A stretch of 64,000 nt of DNA from Flaccisagitta enflata (lineage: Eukaryota; Chaetognatha; Sagittoidea; Aphragmophora): positions 57,350,001 through 57,414,000 of the forward strand of contig OZ231126.1 in the NCBI GenBank assembly GCA_965153355.1, given 5' to 3'. The notes beneath the pieces were generated by a model. That model searched no databases. It was not told the DNA's origin and saw only the letters and a program-made list of their open reading frames with translations. Made by a program: the position numbers and the translations under genes. Of this stretch, positions 9,724 to 22,614 are shown in pieces (positions within the stretch are counted from its first letter, which is position 1; every line of letters starts with the position of its first letter).

Positions 9724-12059
9724 TAGGGGGGTCGGGTGGTTCTAGGTGGTCGGCTGGTATTTTTCAGCGTCAGGGGTGTATAATAGCCACGGTGATGGTA
9801 TTTTAGGGGGGTCGGGTGGTTCTAGGTGGTCGGCTGGTATTTTTCAGCGTCAGGGGTGTATAGTAGCCACGGTGATGGTGTTTTAGGGGGGTCGGGTGGT
9901 TCTAGGTGGTCGGCTGGTATTTTTCAGCGTCAGGGGTGTATAGTAGCCACGGTGATGGTGTTTTAGGGGGGTCGGGTGGTTCTAGGTGGTCGGCTGGTAT
10001 TTTTCAGCGTCAGTGTATAATAGCCAAGTGATGGTGTTTAGGGGCGGGTGGTTCCAGGTGGTCGGCTGGTATTTTTCAGCGTCAGTGGTGTATAATAGCC
10101 ACGGTGATGGTATTTTAGGGGGTCGGGTGGTTCTAGGTGGTCGGCTTTTTCAGCGTCAGGGGTGTATACAGCCACTGATGGTGTTTTAGGGGGTGGTGGT
10201 TCTAGGTGGTCGGCTGGTTTTCAGCGTCAGGGGTGTATAATAGCCACGGTGATGGTATTTAGGGGTCGGGTGGTTCTAGGTCGGCTGGTATTTTTCAGCA
10301 TTGTGGGGTGTATAAGCCACGGTGATGGTGTTTTTAGGGGTCGGGTGGTTCTAGGTCGGCTGGTTTTTTCAGCGTCAGGGGTGTATAATAGCCACGGTGA
10401 TGGTGTTTTAGGGGGTCGGGTGGTTCTAGGTGGTCGGCTGGTATTTTTCAGCGTCAGGGGTGTATAGTAGCCACGGTGATGGTGTTTTAGGGGGGGGTCG
10501 GGTGGTTCTAGGTGGTCGGCTGGTATTTTTCAGCGTCAGGGGTGTATAGTAGCCACGGTGATGGTGTTTTAGGGGGGTCGGGTGGTTCTAGGTGGTCGGC
10601 TGGTATTTTTCAGCGTCAGGGTGTATAATAGCCACGGTGATGGTGTTTTAGGAATTCGGGTGGTTCTAGGTGGTCGCTGGTATTTTCAGCGTCAGGGGTA
10701 TAATAGCCACGGTGATGGTGTTTTAGGGGGTCGTGGTTCTAGGTGGTCAGCTGGTATTTTTCAGCGTCAGGGGTGTATAATAGCCACGGTGATGGTGTTT
10801 TAGGGTCGGGTGGTTCTAGGTCGGCTGGTATTTTTCAGCGTCAGGGGTGTATAATAGCCACGGTGATGGTGTTTTTAGAAGTCGGGTGGTTCTAGGTGGT
10901 CGGCTGGTATTTTTCAGCGTCAGGGTGTATAGTAGCCACGGTGATGGTGTTTTAGGGGGGTCGGGTGGTTCTAGGTGGTCGGCTGGTATTTTTCAGCGTC
11001 AGGGGTGTATAGTAGCCACGGTGATGGTGTTTTAGGGGGGTCGGGTGGTTCTAGGTGGTCGGCTGGTATTTTTCAGCGTCAGGGGTGTATAGTAGCCACG
11101 GTGATGGTGTTTTAGGGGGGTCGGGTGGTTCTAGGTGGTCGGCTGGTATTTTTCAGCGTCAGGGGTGTATAATAGCCACGGTGATGGTGTTTTAGGGGGG
11201 TCAGATGGTTCTAGGTGGTCGGCTGGTATTTTTCAGCGTCAGGGGTGTACAGTAGCCACGGTGATGGTGTTTTAGGGGTGTCGGGTGGTTCTAGGTGGTC
11301 GGCTGGTATTTTTCAGCGTCAGGGGTGTACAGTAGCCACGGTGATGGTGTTTTAGGGGTGTCGGGTGGTTCTAGGTGGTCGGCTGGTATTTTTCAGCGTC
11401 AGGGGTGTACAGTAGCCACGGTGATGGTGTTTTAGGGGTGTCGGGTGGTTCTAGGTGGTCGGCTGGTATTTTTCAGCGTCAGGGGGTGTCAGCCACGGTG
11501 ATGGTGTTTTAGGGGGTGTCGGGTGGTTCTAGGTGGTCGGCTGGTATTTTTCAGCGTCAGGGGTGTATAGTAGCCACGGTGATGGTGTTTTAGGGGGGTC
11601 GGGTGGTTCTAGGTGGTCGGCTGGTATTTTTCAGCGTCAGGGGTGTATAGTAGCCACGGTGATGGTGTTTTAGGGGGGGGTCGGGTGGTTCTAGGTGGTC
11701 GGCTGGTATTTTCAGCGCCAGGGGTGTATAATAGCCACGGTGATGGTGTTTAGGGGGTCGGGTGGTTCTAGGTGGTCGGCTGGTATTTTTCAGCGTCAGG
11801 GGTGTATAATAGCCACGGTGATGGTGTTTTAGGGGGTCGGGTGGTTCTAGGTGGTCGGCTGGTATTTTTCAGCGTCAGGGGTGTATAATAGCCACGGTGA
11901 TAGTGTTTTAGGGGGGTCGGGTGGTTCTAGGTGGTCGGCTGGTATTTTTCAGCGTCAGGGGTGTATAATAGCCACGGTGATGGTGTTTTAGGGGGGTCGG
12001 GTGGTTCTAGGTGGTCGGCTGGTATTTTTCAGCGTCAGGGGTGTATAATAGCCACGGTG
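9724..12059. repeat. 80-bp G-rich minisatellite, about 29-30 units
   Basis: The unit contains GGGGGGTCGGGTGGTTC, then TAGGTGGTCGGCTGGTATT, then CAGCGTCAGGGGTGTAT and GCCACGGTGATGGTG. Marker words recur every 80 bp (for example at 10981, 11061, 11141 and 11221). Units at 10000-10900 carry many small deletions, while the flanks of the array are nearly uniform. The frame changes between units and no protein is implied. The array abuts the right end of the insertion that finishes at 12111. Confidence 0.97.
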
Positions 12060-12111
12060 GGACGGACCGACGGACCGACAAAGCGGGGTGTAGAGTTGCG
12101 TGCACGCGACT

Positions 12112-12400
12112 AAAAATGATGGCAACATGCGGATTGCACTGGTAATCTCACAGATTTTGGGTCAAATTTCCAAACTAAAGTGGCCCAATTTTGAGCCCAA
12201 AGTGACCAAATTTCAACATTTTCACCACAACCACCTTGGAGTGGTGATAAATAAATGGAACTCGCGGTCCCTAAAATGGATCAAAAATCCCAAATCTCTT
12301 TAGTTCTAGGTAGTAATATTATAAAAGTAATCAAAAATGATCGGGTACATGGGTTTTGAGCACATGAGGGGGAAAACATACCGTCAAGTCCACATGCTGG
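12112..12400. repeat. Right outer arm of the large palindrome
   Basis: Reverse complement of 612-915, including the ATGATGGCAACATGCGGATT and GGGTACATGGGTTTTGAGC words. It was displaced from its partner by the 10 kb insertion. Confidence 0.85.
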
Positions 12401-12417
12401 TTAGCTTGTAAATGATC

Positions 12418-12452
12418 GCTCCCTCTCTCTCTCTCTCTCTCTCTCCCTCTCC
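12418..12452. repeat. Short (CT)n microsatellite
   Basis: About 34 bp of CT, inside the outer H element. Confidence 0.85.
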
Positions 12453-12636
12453 AAACATTGCATCAGCCTATTGTCAGAAAATAAAATGATGAAATCGACT
12501 CTGCGATCGTTTGCGATCGTTTTCAACTCGAGCGTGACGGACCAACCAACGGACCGACCGACGGACCGACCGACGGACCGACGGACGGACAAAGCCTCTT
12601 ATAGAGATGCGTGGACGCATCTAAAAAATGTGCATT

Positions 12637-12671
12637 GATGAGGACGGGGACGGGGACGGGGACGGGGATGG
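12637..12671. repeat. (GGGGAC)n repeat
   Basis: About five GGGGAC units just beyond the outer element's right end. Confidence 0.85.
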
Positions 12672-13072
12672 TTGGGATGATTATATCTTTCAGGGCTTAG
12701 TAGAATAATTGGGGAGATGCAATCATTTCGGTGACATGACATTACATGACATGACATGAGTCATGTCACATGACATTAGCATTCTTCTCTCGTGGTTGCG
12801 CCGTTCATGCATCGCGTTGCGACAAAATGTTGGCCCGTCTTTATCCCTCGGCATCATGGAAGCGATTGACTGGCTTCTATTTGGTGGGTGGGATAGCTTA
12901 TAGTATTTGAACTGCAAAATGGAAGCAGAAGCGATGGAATTGGCATAAAAATCGACCCTAATGCCGAATTTGATTTTTCAGACCGCGCGAACTGAAGGTC
13001 TGACGTTGAGTATAAGCTTCTTTAGGTTCAATTCATGCATAGGGTTGGCTCGTTGGCGCTGCTCACATTTTT
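12672..13072. other. Non-coding spacer with CATGACAT palindromes
   Basis: Around 12735-12776 the words CATGACATGACATGAG and TCATGTCACATGACAT form a short imperfect palindrome. No gene is recognised in the remainder. Confidence 0.45.
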
Positions 13073-13280
13073 AGTCGCGTGCACGCGACTCTATGACCCG
13101 CTCTGTCTGTTGGTCGGTTGGTCGCTCGGTCCGTCACACTTTGCTTTCGTTAGCTTTTTTCTGTTGTTTTACACTATTTTATGTCATTTTAAATTATTTC
13201 AAGACAATTTACATTTTGTCTTTAAGTCTTTTAGTATTTTAGTCTTAACAACCGCACGCGACTGTAAGGTGTTGGCCTTG
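13073..13280 (-). mobile_element. H-family element (GTCGCG subtype), 208 bp
   Basis: Begins AGTCGCGTGCACGCGACT and ends GGTGTTGGCCTTG. The distal half-copy reads GTCGCGTGCGG on the minus strand. The end sequence matches the copy at 20979. Confidence 0.85.
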
Positions 13281-13590
13281 TTTTTTCTCAAGGGCGCCGA
13301 AGCAATCCTACGAGCGGTAACATGTCCGTCCGTCCAACCGTTTCTCGGCCAGTCGGTCTGTCGGTAACGCATTTGTACAACTATAAGCAACCGGACGCCC
13401 GCGTCGGCCCAAATGACCTTGATTCTTTTCTTACATAACGTTTCAAGGTGGAACTGAACCGATATCGCGTGATCATGAAAACGAAGCTCGCTCCCCCCCC
13501 CCCTCCTCTCTTGCATACTGACCCGCCGCCTATCCCGTCTCATTCAGCCCTCATTCTCAAACTCTTCTTTTAAAATTTGTGCCGCTTGAA

Positions 13591-14621
13591 TATACTACGC
13601 GAATTAAAAAAAAAATGACGCACCTTTGTATTTGCTAATAAAACAGATTCAAAAATTTCTGTAAACATTTGTCAGTTTAAATAATTTTAAAGATTTTCAA
13701 AAGATCTTTCATTCTAGACTAATCCCAGGTCTGTAACTTTAACCGTTTAGGAGCTATAGCCAGTCAAAGTGAAGAACCATTTTGCTAAAATATATTTTTT
13801 TCTATGTAACTGCAAAATTGAAATCAGCAAAGTTTTTACTCAAACTTATGACGGCGAATTTTCGAAGGAAAATTAAGTGTTTCACCATAGTTTTTGCATC
13901 ATTGTCATGACAATAATGAAGCTGGAATGCTTTTAGCAGACATTTTGTCTCTATAGACACTTGTTGTATACCTTTTTATCATATTCTGACCTAAAAAGTA
14001 ATTTGAACTATGCGATTCACATGGAAACACGCAGGAAAATGATGGTTTTTAGCAAATTTCTGCTTACACGTTTTTTCATTTTCTGTGGTCTAAATTCTAA
14101 GAAAGCCATACACAGGGAAATTTTGCATTTTGAAAAACATAGTTCTCTCTGTAATCGAATTGGGAAGAGAACTATGTTCTTTGTTTATTCATTTTTTCAT
14201 TTTCTATGCAAATTTAGAATTTAGACCAGCCCCCTATCAGTGACCAAAAATCAAAAAAGTAGAAATTTTCAATAAATTTTTTTTAGTAACATTGGCTGAA
14301 TTTGATCTTTCTTGCTAAATAAATGCAAATTTTTCTTTTAAATGATATGTCTTAGCTATCTGAATCATTTTTATTCACTTTTTTTTTCATTTCCATTCAT
14401 TCATAATTTCTATTTTAACCGTCTTTGAAACACAAATGTTGCCTTCGGGGGGATGCTGTCTTATGCCAAATGAAATAAGATAAAGATACCAGATTGGCGC
14501 CAAATAAAAGTATTTTCCAAGCGCTTTCTAATGACCTAGAATTTTGATATGTTTTTATGAGTTTCAATGACTTTATCAACCTTTCAAAAGTGCGTCTTTT
14601 TTTTTTAATTCGCGTAGCATA
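13591..14621. mobile_element. TA-flanked inverted-repeat element, 1.03 kb
   Basis: The left end TATACTACGCGAATTAAAA and right end TTTTAATTCGCGTAGCATA are inverted over about 35 bp, including GACGCAC/GTGCGTC. Inside, 14087-14100 and 14214-14228 hold a further inverted pair (GGTCTAAATTCT). There is no transposase ORF, so it is a non-autonomous element, possibly mariner-type given the TA ends. Confidence 0.65.
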
Positions 14622-14732
14622 CCCTCGTTCAATTTTGTCATTCATTTACTTCTTTCGTTTATCCTGGAACATCAGCCAGCGACAATTACACGTCTGATAC
14701 TTTTCCTCGATGTTGGAATGAGGAAATTCTCC

Positions 14733-14737
<5 letters not shown>

Positions 14738-14812
<75 letters not shown>
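14738..14812. repeat. (AG)n microsatellite
   Basis: About 75 bp of AG, followed by purine-rich sequence with GAGACAGA words to about 15095. Confidence 0.95.
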
Positions 14813-15617
<805 letters not shown>

Positions 15618-15699
15618 CTCTCTCTCGTCTTAGAATGTGGCCTGGCATCCAAGTCGATATCTATTGATTTCTTTTCAACATTATGTTAAATGTGCAATG

Positions 15700-15702
<3 letters not shown>

Positions 15703-15794
<92 letters not shown>
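15703..15794. repeat. (AG)n microsatellite
   Basis: About 92 bp of pure AG. It faces the TC tract 90 bp upstream, so the two can pair as a long imperfect inverted repeat. Confidence 0.97.
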
Positions 15795-15797
<3 letters not shown>

Positions 15798-16094
15798 ACG
15801 ACGGTGTGAAAGACAGAAAATTTGTCAATCAGAGCAAAACAATCACGAATTGCCGACTTCCATTAACGATGAGCCTTAATCATCGATAGCTTTTGAAATC
15901 TGTTGGTGAGCCAGAGCCGGTAATACACCACCGCAAACACCATAATTCTGATTTTATCTTTCCTCTCTTTTTTTCATCATTCTCTTCAAAAAGTATGAAA
16001 TCTAGCCATGACAGAACCGTCAGCGTTTGGAATTGAAACTCGAAACTGCGGCGAAATGATAATTAATACGGTGGGAAAATAGCTGAATCAAAAT

Positions 16095-16367
16095 TCTTCC
16101 ACTCTTCCTCCTCCTCCTCTTTCTCCACCATCCCCTCTTCCACCACCTTCTCTTCCTCCTCATCTTCCATCACCACCACCACCACCACCACCCTCTTCGT
16201 CTTCTTCCTCTTCTTCTTCCATCTCCTCCTCCTTAGTTGACCACCGATTTTGTGTCTTTGGCGAAGTTGCTTTTCCATTGGAGAATTTGCTCGATGAATC
16301 ACTTTTTTTTGCAGACCGAAATTAGAAAGAAAGAAAGAAAAAGAAAGAAAGAAAGAAAGAAAAAAAA
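16095..16367. repeat. (CCT)-rich and (GAAA)n low-complexity DNA
   Basis: CTCCT/CACCAC triplets at 16095-16235 and GAAA repeats at 16325-16367, separated by a short unique segment. Confidence 0.8.
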
Positions 16368-16497
16368 TGTAAAGAAGCGAAATTCCCTGTCACCTGATTC
16401 TTACATTTAATCGGAGGGAATTTTTTCTCTGCCTTTTTTTTCCTCTCTAATTTTTTTTTTTTTTTTTTGTGTAAGCCAAGAGGAAGCTAAAGCTGAA

Positions 16498-16500
<3 letters not shown>

Positions 16501-16552
<52 letters not shown>
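16501..16552. repeat. (TC)n microsatellite
   Basis: About 52 bp of TC, 100 bp from an AG tract and in inverted relation to it. Confidence 0.95.
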
Positions 16553-16554
<2 letters not shown>

Positions 16555-16645
16555 TTGGTTCCAGCCTACAGTTAGCGTAGCTTTGCACAAGGCCTTTGCA
16601 GAACAGCTAGAGGCCAGGAAAGTGAAGGGTATGAGAACGGTACAG

Positions 16646-16650
<5 letters not shown>

Positions 16651-16728
<78 letters not shown>
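16651..16728. repeat. (AG)n microsatellite
   Basis: About 78 bp of AG, followed by GACAGACA repeats to about 16770. Confidence 0.95.
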
Positions 16729-16733
<5 letters not shown>

Positions 16734-16937
16734 CAGACAGACAGAAAGACATACAGACAGACAGACAAAGAAAGACATAGAAAGAAATAGAAAGACGAAA
16801 TCTTAGGAGGGACTGTAACGGTATAAAATGAAAAGAAAAACGAATGGAAAGTGTTAGGTGAGTGATTATAAAGGGTAAAAATGACCGCCGTTTCTTTTCA
16901 TTCTTTCGATTTTTTTTTTTTTTTTGGTTCTTTTTTG

Positions 16938-17902
16938 GAGCTGTTTGCTGAGGTGCGGTAATTGCAAAAACTGCAGCTAAGGTGCGATATCGCACCCTAT
17001 CAGCAAGGACAACAACACACTGTTCATTTCAAATTACAATGGAGTAAGTAGATCAAAACTTGACTGAATGTTCGTATACTTTATAATCAGCTGATGCATT
17101 TTAGTTATCAAGTCCTTAAAATAAGAAAAACGTAATTTTTTATGTATTATTTTAATGCTCATTTTTCCATGATTTTCTTTGATTTGCTGAAAAAATCTAT
17201 CAACTAATTTCCTCATAGCTTTGTAGCTCATCCAAATTTGGACCAAAAGTTCTTACATGAATTAAATCCCAGGAAATAAAAAAGAAGGAAAAAAAAGTGA
17301 AAAAAAAAAGAATATGAGTGAAAGAAACAAGTGAAGATTGTTGCTGCTGGGATGCGATATCGCTCCTTAGCAGCATTAGCCTTAACTGAGGGTTTTCACT
17401 GGACCTTGGTAGTTCCCCCTTTCTTTGTCTCCCAGAAATACCCTGCGGGAGACTGCTGAGGTCAGTAAGAAACCTTAGTTAAGGCTAATGCTGCTGAGGT
17501 GCGATATCGCATCTCAGCCGTTACAATCTTCACTTCATTCTCTCACTCATATTCATTTTTTCTCTTTTTCTTTCACTCCCTTTTATTATCTGGAATTTAA
17601 CTGATGCTAGAACTATCTGTCCAAATTTGGATGAACTATGTAGCTATGAGGAATCAAGGAACTTTTTAGCAAATCAAAAGAGATCATGGAATATGAGCAT
17701 TCAAATAATGCATGAAAATTTGTGTTTTTCTTATTATATATAACTGAAGTTCATCATCCAATCGTAAGGTATAGGAACGTCTAGTGAAGCTCTGTTATAC
17801 TTACCCCATTGTAGATCAAAATAAGTAATATGTTGTCTTTTGCAGCTACGGTGCGATATCGCACCTTAACTGTAGTTTTTGCAACTACCGCACTTCAGCT
17901 CA
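16938..17902. mobile_element. Palindromic (foldback) element with GATATC-centred palindromes, 965 bp
   Basis: The whole element is an inverted repeat centred near 17432. The ends GAGCTG and CAGCTC are followed by GTGCGGTAATTGCAAAAACT and its inverse. A 16-bp perfect palindrome GGTGCGATATCGCACC occurs at 16981-16996 and 17850-17865, and imperfect forms occur at 17351-17366 and 17498-17513. No ORF of note. The family is not recognised. Confidence 0.8.
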
Positions 17903-17965
17903 TTTTTTTGGCCGTCTGTTTGTTAGGAAACAAAATTTTTGATCAGGAGAGAGAAGGAAAAAAAA

Positions 17966-18082
17966 CAAGGCCAAGTAGGCCAATAAGGTGCGACGTGTGG
18001 ATCGTCGAACGAATGCGTTACCCGACCAACCGACCGACCAACAGACGGACACAGCCAGTTATAGAGGTGCTTTGTCGCACCT
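17966..18082 (+). mobile_element. H-family element (GGTGC subtype), 117 bp
   Basis: Begins CAAGGCCAAGTAGGCC (GGCC/GGCC pairing), then AAGGTGCGACGTGTGG. The right end is ACAGCCAGTTATAG plus hairpin AGGTGCTTTGTCGCACCT. The half-copy GGTGCGAC equals the 5' part of the hairpin read on the other strand. It lies 64 bp after the palindromic element. Confidence 0.85.
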
Positions 18083-18369
18083 AAAAAGAATGAAAGAATG
18101 GAAGAGAAAATCTCGGAAATAAGTTCATCCGACAGGAACTAAAGAAGCGGAGGCGGCCAAGCGGGAAATTTGTTTGGGTGAATCGTATATATGATTATTA
18201 TACATGCTTTTTGAAATATGTAAATAACATTTGGATTCTAAAGACAAAATTTCAATTATGTCGTTAGTTTTTTAGTTTACATCATGCAAGCTCAGCGGGG
18301 ATGAATTAAATCACTTAAAAACGGAAAAGAAAGAAAGCAAATAGCAAATTACTTATTTTTCACGTTTTT
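18083..18369. other. Unique non-coding spacer
   Basis: No gene, RNA or repeat is recognised between two H elements of the same subtype that lie in opposite orientation. Confidence 0.4.
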
Positions 18370-18475
18370 AGGTGCGACAAAGCACCTCTATATAGCTGGC
18401 TGTGTCCGTCGGTTGGTCTGTAACGCATTCGTTCGACGATCCACACGTCGCACCTTATTGGCCTACTTGGCCTTG
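18370..18475 (-). mobile_element. H-family element (GGTGC subtype), 106 bp
   Basis: Begins AGGTGCGACAAAGCACCT and ends CCTACTTGGCCTTG. CACGTCGCACCTTATTGGCC carries the distal half-copy. It is nearly the reverse complement of 17966-18082. Confidence 0.88.
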
Positions 18476-19217
18476 TTAGTTGGACCCTTTCTTTAATCAT
18501 TTTAAACAAAAACAGTTGCGTTGTACCCGTGCACAGTTTCCCATGGACATGTTTAAATGAATCTATATCCCGGCTGATTGATCCTGCGCCCCTTTGAGAC
18601 GTGACCTTAGATTCCCAACATGATTTATCAAAGCTACACCAAAGACCAGGGACGTTGGTTTCCCAATGCGCGCAGTATCCACGATGTAGAATGAGCTGAT
18701 ACTGTATCCCCGCTGTTTGAGTCAGTGTAAAACCCAGGAATTGGATTACCATTCCCTGTTGTTGTTGTTGTTGTTGTTGAGTCCCCGATGTGAAAAGAAA
18801 CGAGGCTGTATTACCACTGTGTGCCGACCCATGATGTTGGATTTCCTAATGCGCGGCGATATGCTGCATCGTCAATTTCTCTCCAACAAAGAAATCCTCA
18901 GAAACCTACCACTTGCCTCGTTAGCCAGAGAATAAGAAGAGAAGAAAAAATATAAATGCGCACGCACATGCAAACATTCACACGCATCCAAAGAAAATGC
19001 GCGCGCACGCGGCCTAGAGCGAAGACTGAATAAAGAAAAATAGATTCGAACCCAGGCGAAAGACGAAAACCACGTGTAAACGCGTGTGAGCATGCAAGCG
19101 CGCGCACGCGCACGCACCAGCGATCATGAGGGGGCGAAATGCACACGCAAGTCCCCCGCTCCCGCGTGCGCGAAACGGGCATCATACACGCATGCGCACG
19201 CCGCCCAGACGCATCAC

Positions 19218-19325
<108 letters not shown>

Positions 19326-19505
19326 TTCAGCTGGACAGACACTGAACACACATTGCAACCAAGGATAAGGAAAGAGTTAGAGAAGTGCTGTGGGAGTTGA
19401 TTCGAAAAATGTTGTATTCGTGCTGTTTGGTGAATTTCAGTTCCTTAACTTTAGTTATCGGCTGTGTTTTTCCTCACGGTTCCGCAGGACACAACAACGA
19501 TCTCT

Positions 19506-19524
19506 TCGGTAACAACAACAACAA

Positions 19525-19606
<82 letters not shown>

Positions 19607-19615
19607 AACAACAAC
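19506..19615. repeat. (AAC)n / (GACAAC)n microsatellite
   Basis: AAC triplets change into eight GACAAC hexamers and back. Block B has the same structure at 35325-35435. Confidence 0.95.
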
Positions 19616-19884
19616 GTTAGTGGCCGCGCGAGAGAACCAGTTGGGAAGGATAAAGAGGGGAAAAAAGCGTTAAAAGAGAGTCAAAATAGATTACATTGAA
19701 CAAAACAAGTTCTTGGGGATTTTTGCGCCGTTTTTTGTTAAATGCCCGTGGATTTTCGAGGGAAAGTATAGGAAAGCCGAGAGCTGATGGGAGGACAAAA
19801 GAACAAAAAAGAAGGGCAGGGCTAACAAAGAATATATAATGAAGGAAAAATGTGAGAAGAAAACATGGCCCAAGTTTGTTTTTT

Positions 19885-20089
19885 AGTCGCGTGCTACGCG
19901 ACTCTATACCCCGCTTTGTCCGTCGGTCGGTCGGTCGGTTGGTCGGTCGGTTGGTTGGTCGGTCCCCATTTTACTTTTTTTATGTTTTTGCGGTCTTTGG
20001 CTTCACTGCTCCTTGCCAAATGCTTTAGTAACTCAAATACTGCCCCTGCCCACTCGCACGCGACTGAGGTAGCCGTGTATCCGGCCTTG
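19885..20089 (-). mobile_element. H-family element (GTCGCG subtype), 205 bp
   Basis: Begins AGTCGCGTGCTACGCGACT, then CTATACCCCGCTTTGTCC and GGTC repeats, a middle region with TGCTCC and AAATACTGCCCCTGCCC, and CGCACGCGACTGAGG as the inverted half-copy. It ends GTATCCGGCCTTG. It is a full-length representative; the block B copy (35705-35913) differs mainly by one GGTC unit. Confidence 0.92.
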
Positions 20090-20978
20090 TTTCTTATCAC
20101 TGCACTGACATTTATACTCGTTCTTTTCATTCATTAGTCCACAGAACAATTCAAGCACATTAAATTTGTCTTTGTATGATATTTTACAGAATCGTTAAAT
20201 CCCGCAATAACGAATTCCAAGGGACTAACAAATCTTATCTGTTATAGGTGGAAATCTGTTATTGCCATTTTAGGAAATCAAAAGATATGGCACGAGAGCA
20301 CAAAGTTTCTATGTCTGTCGGGACGGATTTCCGTTATTTTTTGGTCTGGTATAGCGAGGTGTAGCTGTATAATGTACAGTGTGTACGATTTCGTCGGCGA
20401 ATCATTCAATCGCTTTTTTACTGCCAATTTGATTTTATGATAATATTGAGACTCTGTCTACAGAAGACGTCATTGTATGAATTGAGAATATTGACGACGC
20501 ATTATCGGCCATCAGAGGCATTTGTTTGTCTACCTCACATAATATTGAGTGGTAAAAGCACACACACAAAAAATTCTAGATTGACGATAATCGATTATAA
20601 AAAAAGGGAGGAAATTTGAAATAAAAACATGTTTTTTTTTTTTTTTTTTGCTAAATGGAGCTGCCATGTATGTAAACTTTGAACCAATTTGCTCGTGTGT
20701 TTTTTTCTCACATTATCGCAATCTCGGACTTTTTTTCTGCCTTATCTAAATTGCACCTTTGCATGACCGTCACAGACACAGACTTATACACACCCAAAAG
20801 TCTTTTTCTTTTTTTTTCTTTTTTTGACGCACACACTCTTTCGCCTTATCAGTATTTATTGCCCACCAATATAATATCCGCGTACTTGTTAATCTATTAG
20901 CAGTTTAAGTACACTTTACTCCCCTCGTTTACACGGACGTCCTCTTATAAGGTGCCATGCTATAAATTCGGGAGAAAA

Positions 20979-21330
20979 CAAGGCCAACACCTATAAGTCG
21001 CGTGCAGGACATAAATAGCATAAGATGACTTAAATTGACTTTAAATGACTCAAGGTGACCTGAGATGACTTAAAATGACTTAAAATGACTTTAATGACCA
21101 TGTTGACCTTATTGACTTAGGTGACTTAATATGACTCAATATGACTTAAAATGACTTAGAATGACTTAAAATGACCCAGAATGACTTAGAATGACTTGTA
21201 ATGGCATTTGGGAAAGAGCTGTGAGCCCAAAAACCTAAAAAACGCCGAAAAAGTAAAAAGGGGACCGACCAACCGACCAACCGACCGACGGACCGACAAA
21301 GCGGGGTGTAGAGTCGCGTAGCACGCGACT
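20979..21330 (+). mobile_element. H-family element with empty site in block B, 352 bp
   Basis: Left end CAAGGCCAACACC with half-copy GTCGCGTGC, an AATGACTTAA 10-bp tandem core (21010-21210), AAAAACGCCGAAAAAGTAAA, GACC repeats, GACAAAGCGGGGTGTAG and hairpin AGTCGCGTAGCACGCGACT. Block B at 36757-36768 shows the uninterrupted target GGGAG + eight A's + GGAAG. Here four A's precede and six follow the element. This fixes both boundaries and shows a net gain of two A's. Confidence 0.92.
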
Positions 21331-21438
21331 AAAAAAGGAAGAAAAATGTAAGCCACCACCAGGTCATGAGATAAGACAATTAACAAGGCCAATCTTTTTT
21401 CGCTGATTTGGGCAAATTCCTTTCTAATTGAAGGCGGA

Positions 21439-21540
21439 TTTCACATGTCACTTAGTCACATGTTACATGTCACATGTCACTTTGTCACTTTGTCACATGT
21501 CACTTTGTCACATGTCACTTTGTCACTTTGTCACATGTCT
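21439..21540. repeat. Degenerate CACATGTCACTTTGT tandem repeat
   Basis: GTCACATGTCACTTTGTCAC units repeat with varying length; block B (36875-36956) has one unit fewer. Confidence 0.85.
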
Positions 21541-21641
21541 TTTTGTCTGTTCTCTCCGTGCCTTTTTAGTAGTTTTTGAAGGTCGTAAAAAGTTTGGCAG
21601 GCTTTTCACAGATTAGTTTTTTAAACTCTTTCGCATCTTTT

Positions 21642-21845
21642 GTCGCTTGCTAAGCGACTCTATAAGAGGGTGTGTCCCTTGGTAGGTAGGTATGTGGGTA
21701 GGTAGGTAGGAAGCGAAATGGCGATTTTCGAGCATCACGGCCCCTGCCCAGCCACATTACAGCCCGCGCCCATCCAAATGCTGCCCCTGCCCATCCGCAA
21801 TAGTGCCTCGCCCCCCCCCCCTTTTTGGCCGTGAATCCGACCTTT
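21642..21845 (-). mobile_element. Divergent H-family element (GTCGCTT subtype, GGTA core)
   Basis: The hairpin is GTCGCTTGCTAAGCGACT and the core is GGTAGGTAGG instead of GGTC. The distal part (GCCCCTGCCCATCCGCAA, GGCCGTGAATCCGACC) is family-like. Its half-copy resembles the GTTGCGGA subtype rather than its own hairpin, so it may be a recombinant. A copy lies at 37058-37266. Confidence 0.65.
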
Positions 21846-22614
21846 TTGTCATCTTTAATGTTTAAGAGTTCTGACGCATGCGGCGTTGTTCTCATGAACT
21901 AGTTTCGGTAGGCAGGAGCAGCTCTAAGGATTGATCGCACCATCAGTGGCAAGCTGAAACAAAAAAGGGAAAGGTTTCTTGACAACATGAGTAACATGAC
22001 CGGACAGCTCAGATAAAAGAATTGCTAACAAGTTAGATGACTTAAGTTCGATCTTCTGGCAACAATGTAGCTTTGATCGGTTCAATTGAGCTGCTTGAAA
22101 ACTCGTTCCATTGTTTCATAAGTGAATACTAAATAGCCATGTAAGACGCAGATATGCCATTCTACAAAATAGATGTTATCATGTATAGAATGACAATGCG
22201 TTGCCGGTCAATGTATGATATTTGTCTTGAGAACTGAACTTTGGATGTACCAATTCTGTATAAAATGACAATGCGCCGCCGGTCAATGAATAACATTTAT
22301 CTTGAAATTTGAACTTTGGATTTAAAAATTTTGTTATGACGCAAAACATGCTCGAAACATTCGAGAGCTACCTTTTTTCTTTTTCCCTCTTCTTTCAGTT
22401 GCTCTCTTTATGTTGCTATGTAGGTCGGTCAGTCAAACCACAACATTCATAAAACGCATTTGGTTTTCTTATTACAGTATCTTTCTTGTCCAGCCGCAGG
22501 GGACCATGACGTACTATGTAGGGTTGTCCTGGACTTGAGTTCTGAGAAATTGTTGTCTGTGATCGTAATCATGATCGTCTACGACATTGCCTTTGTCGTG
22601 GGTATCAGTGTTAT

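Noticed and set aside
9986-12113. Repeating ORFs such as VGWYFSASGVYNSHGDG in the 9.7-12 kb array
   Set aside because: The 80-bp period is not a multiple of three, so frames shift between units; these are translations of a minisatellite, not a protein.
19040-19070. B-box-like word (GGTTCGAATCT on the minus strand) suggesting a tRNA or SINE
   Set aside because: No A box or cloverleaf could be folded around it; the same sequence is simply duplicated in block B.
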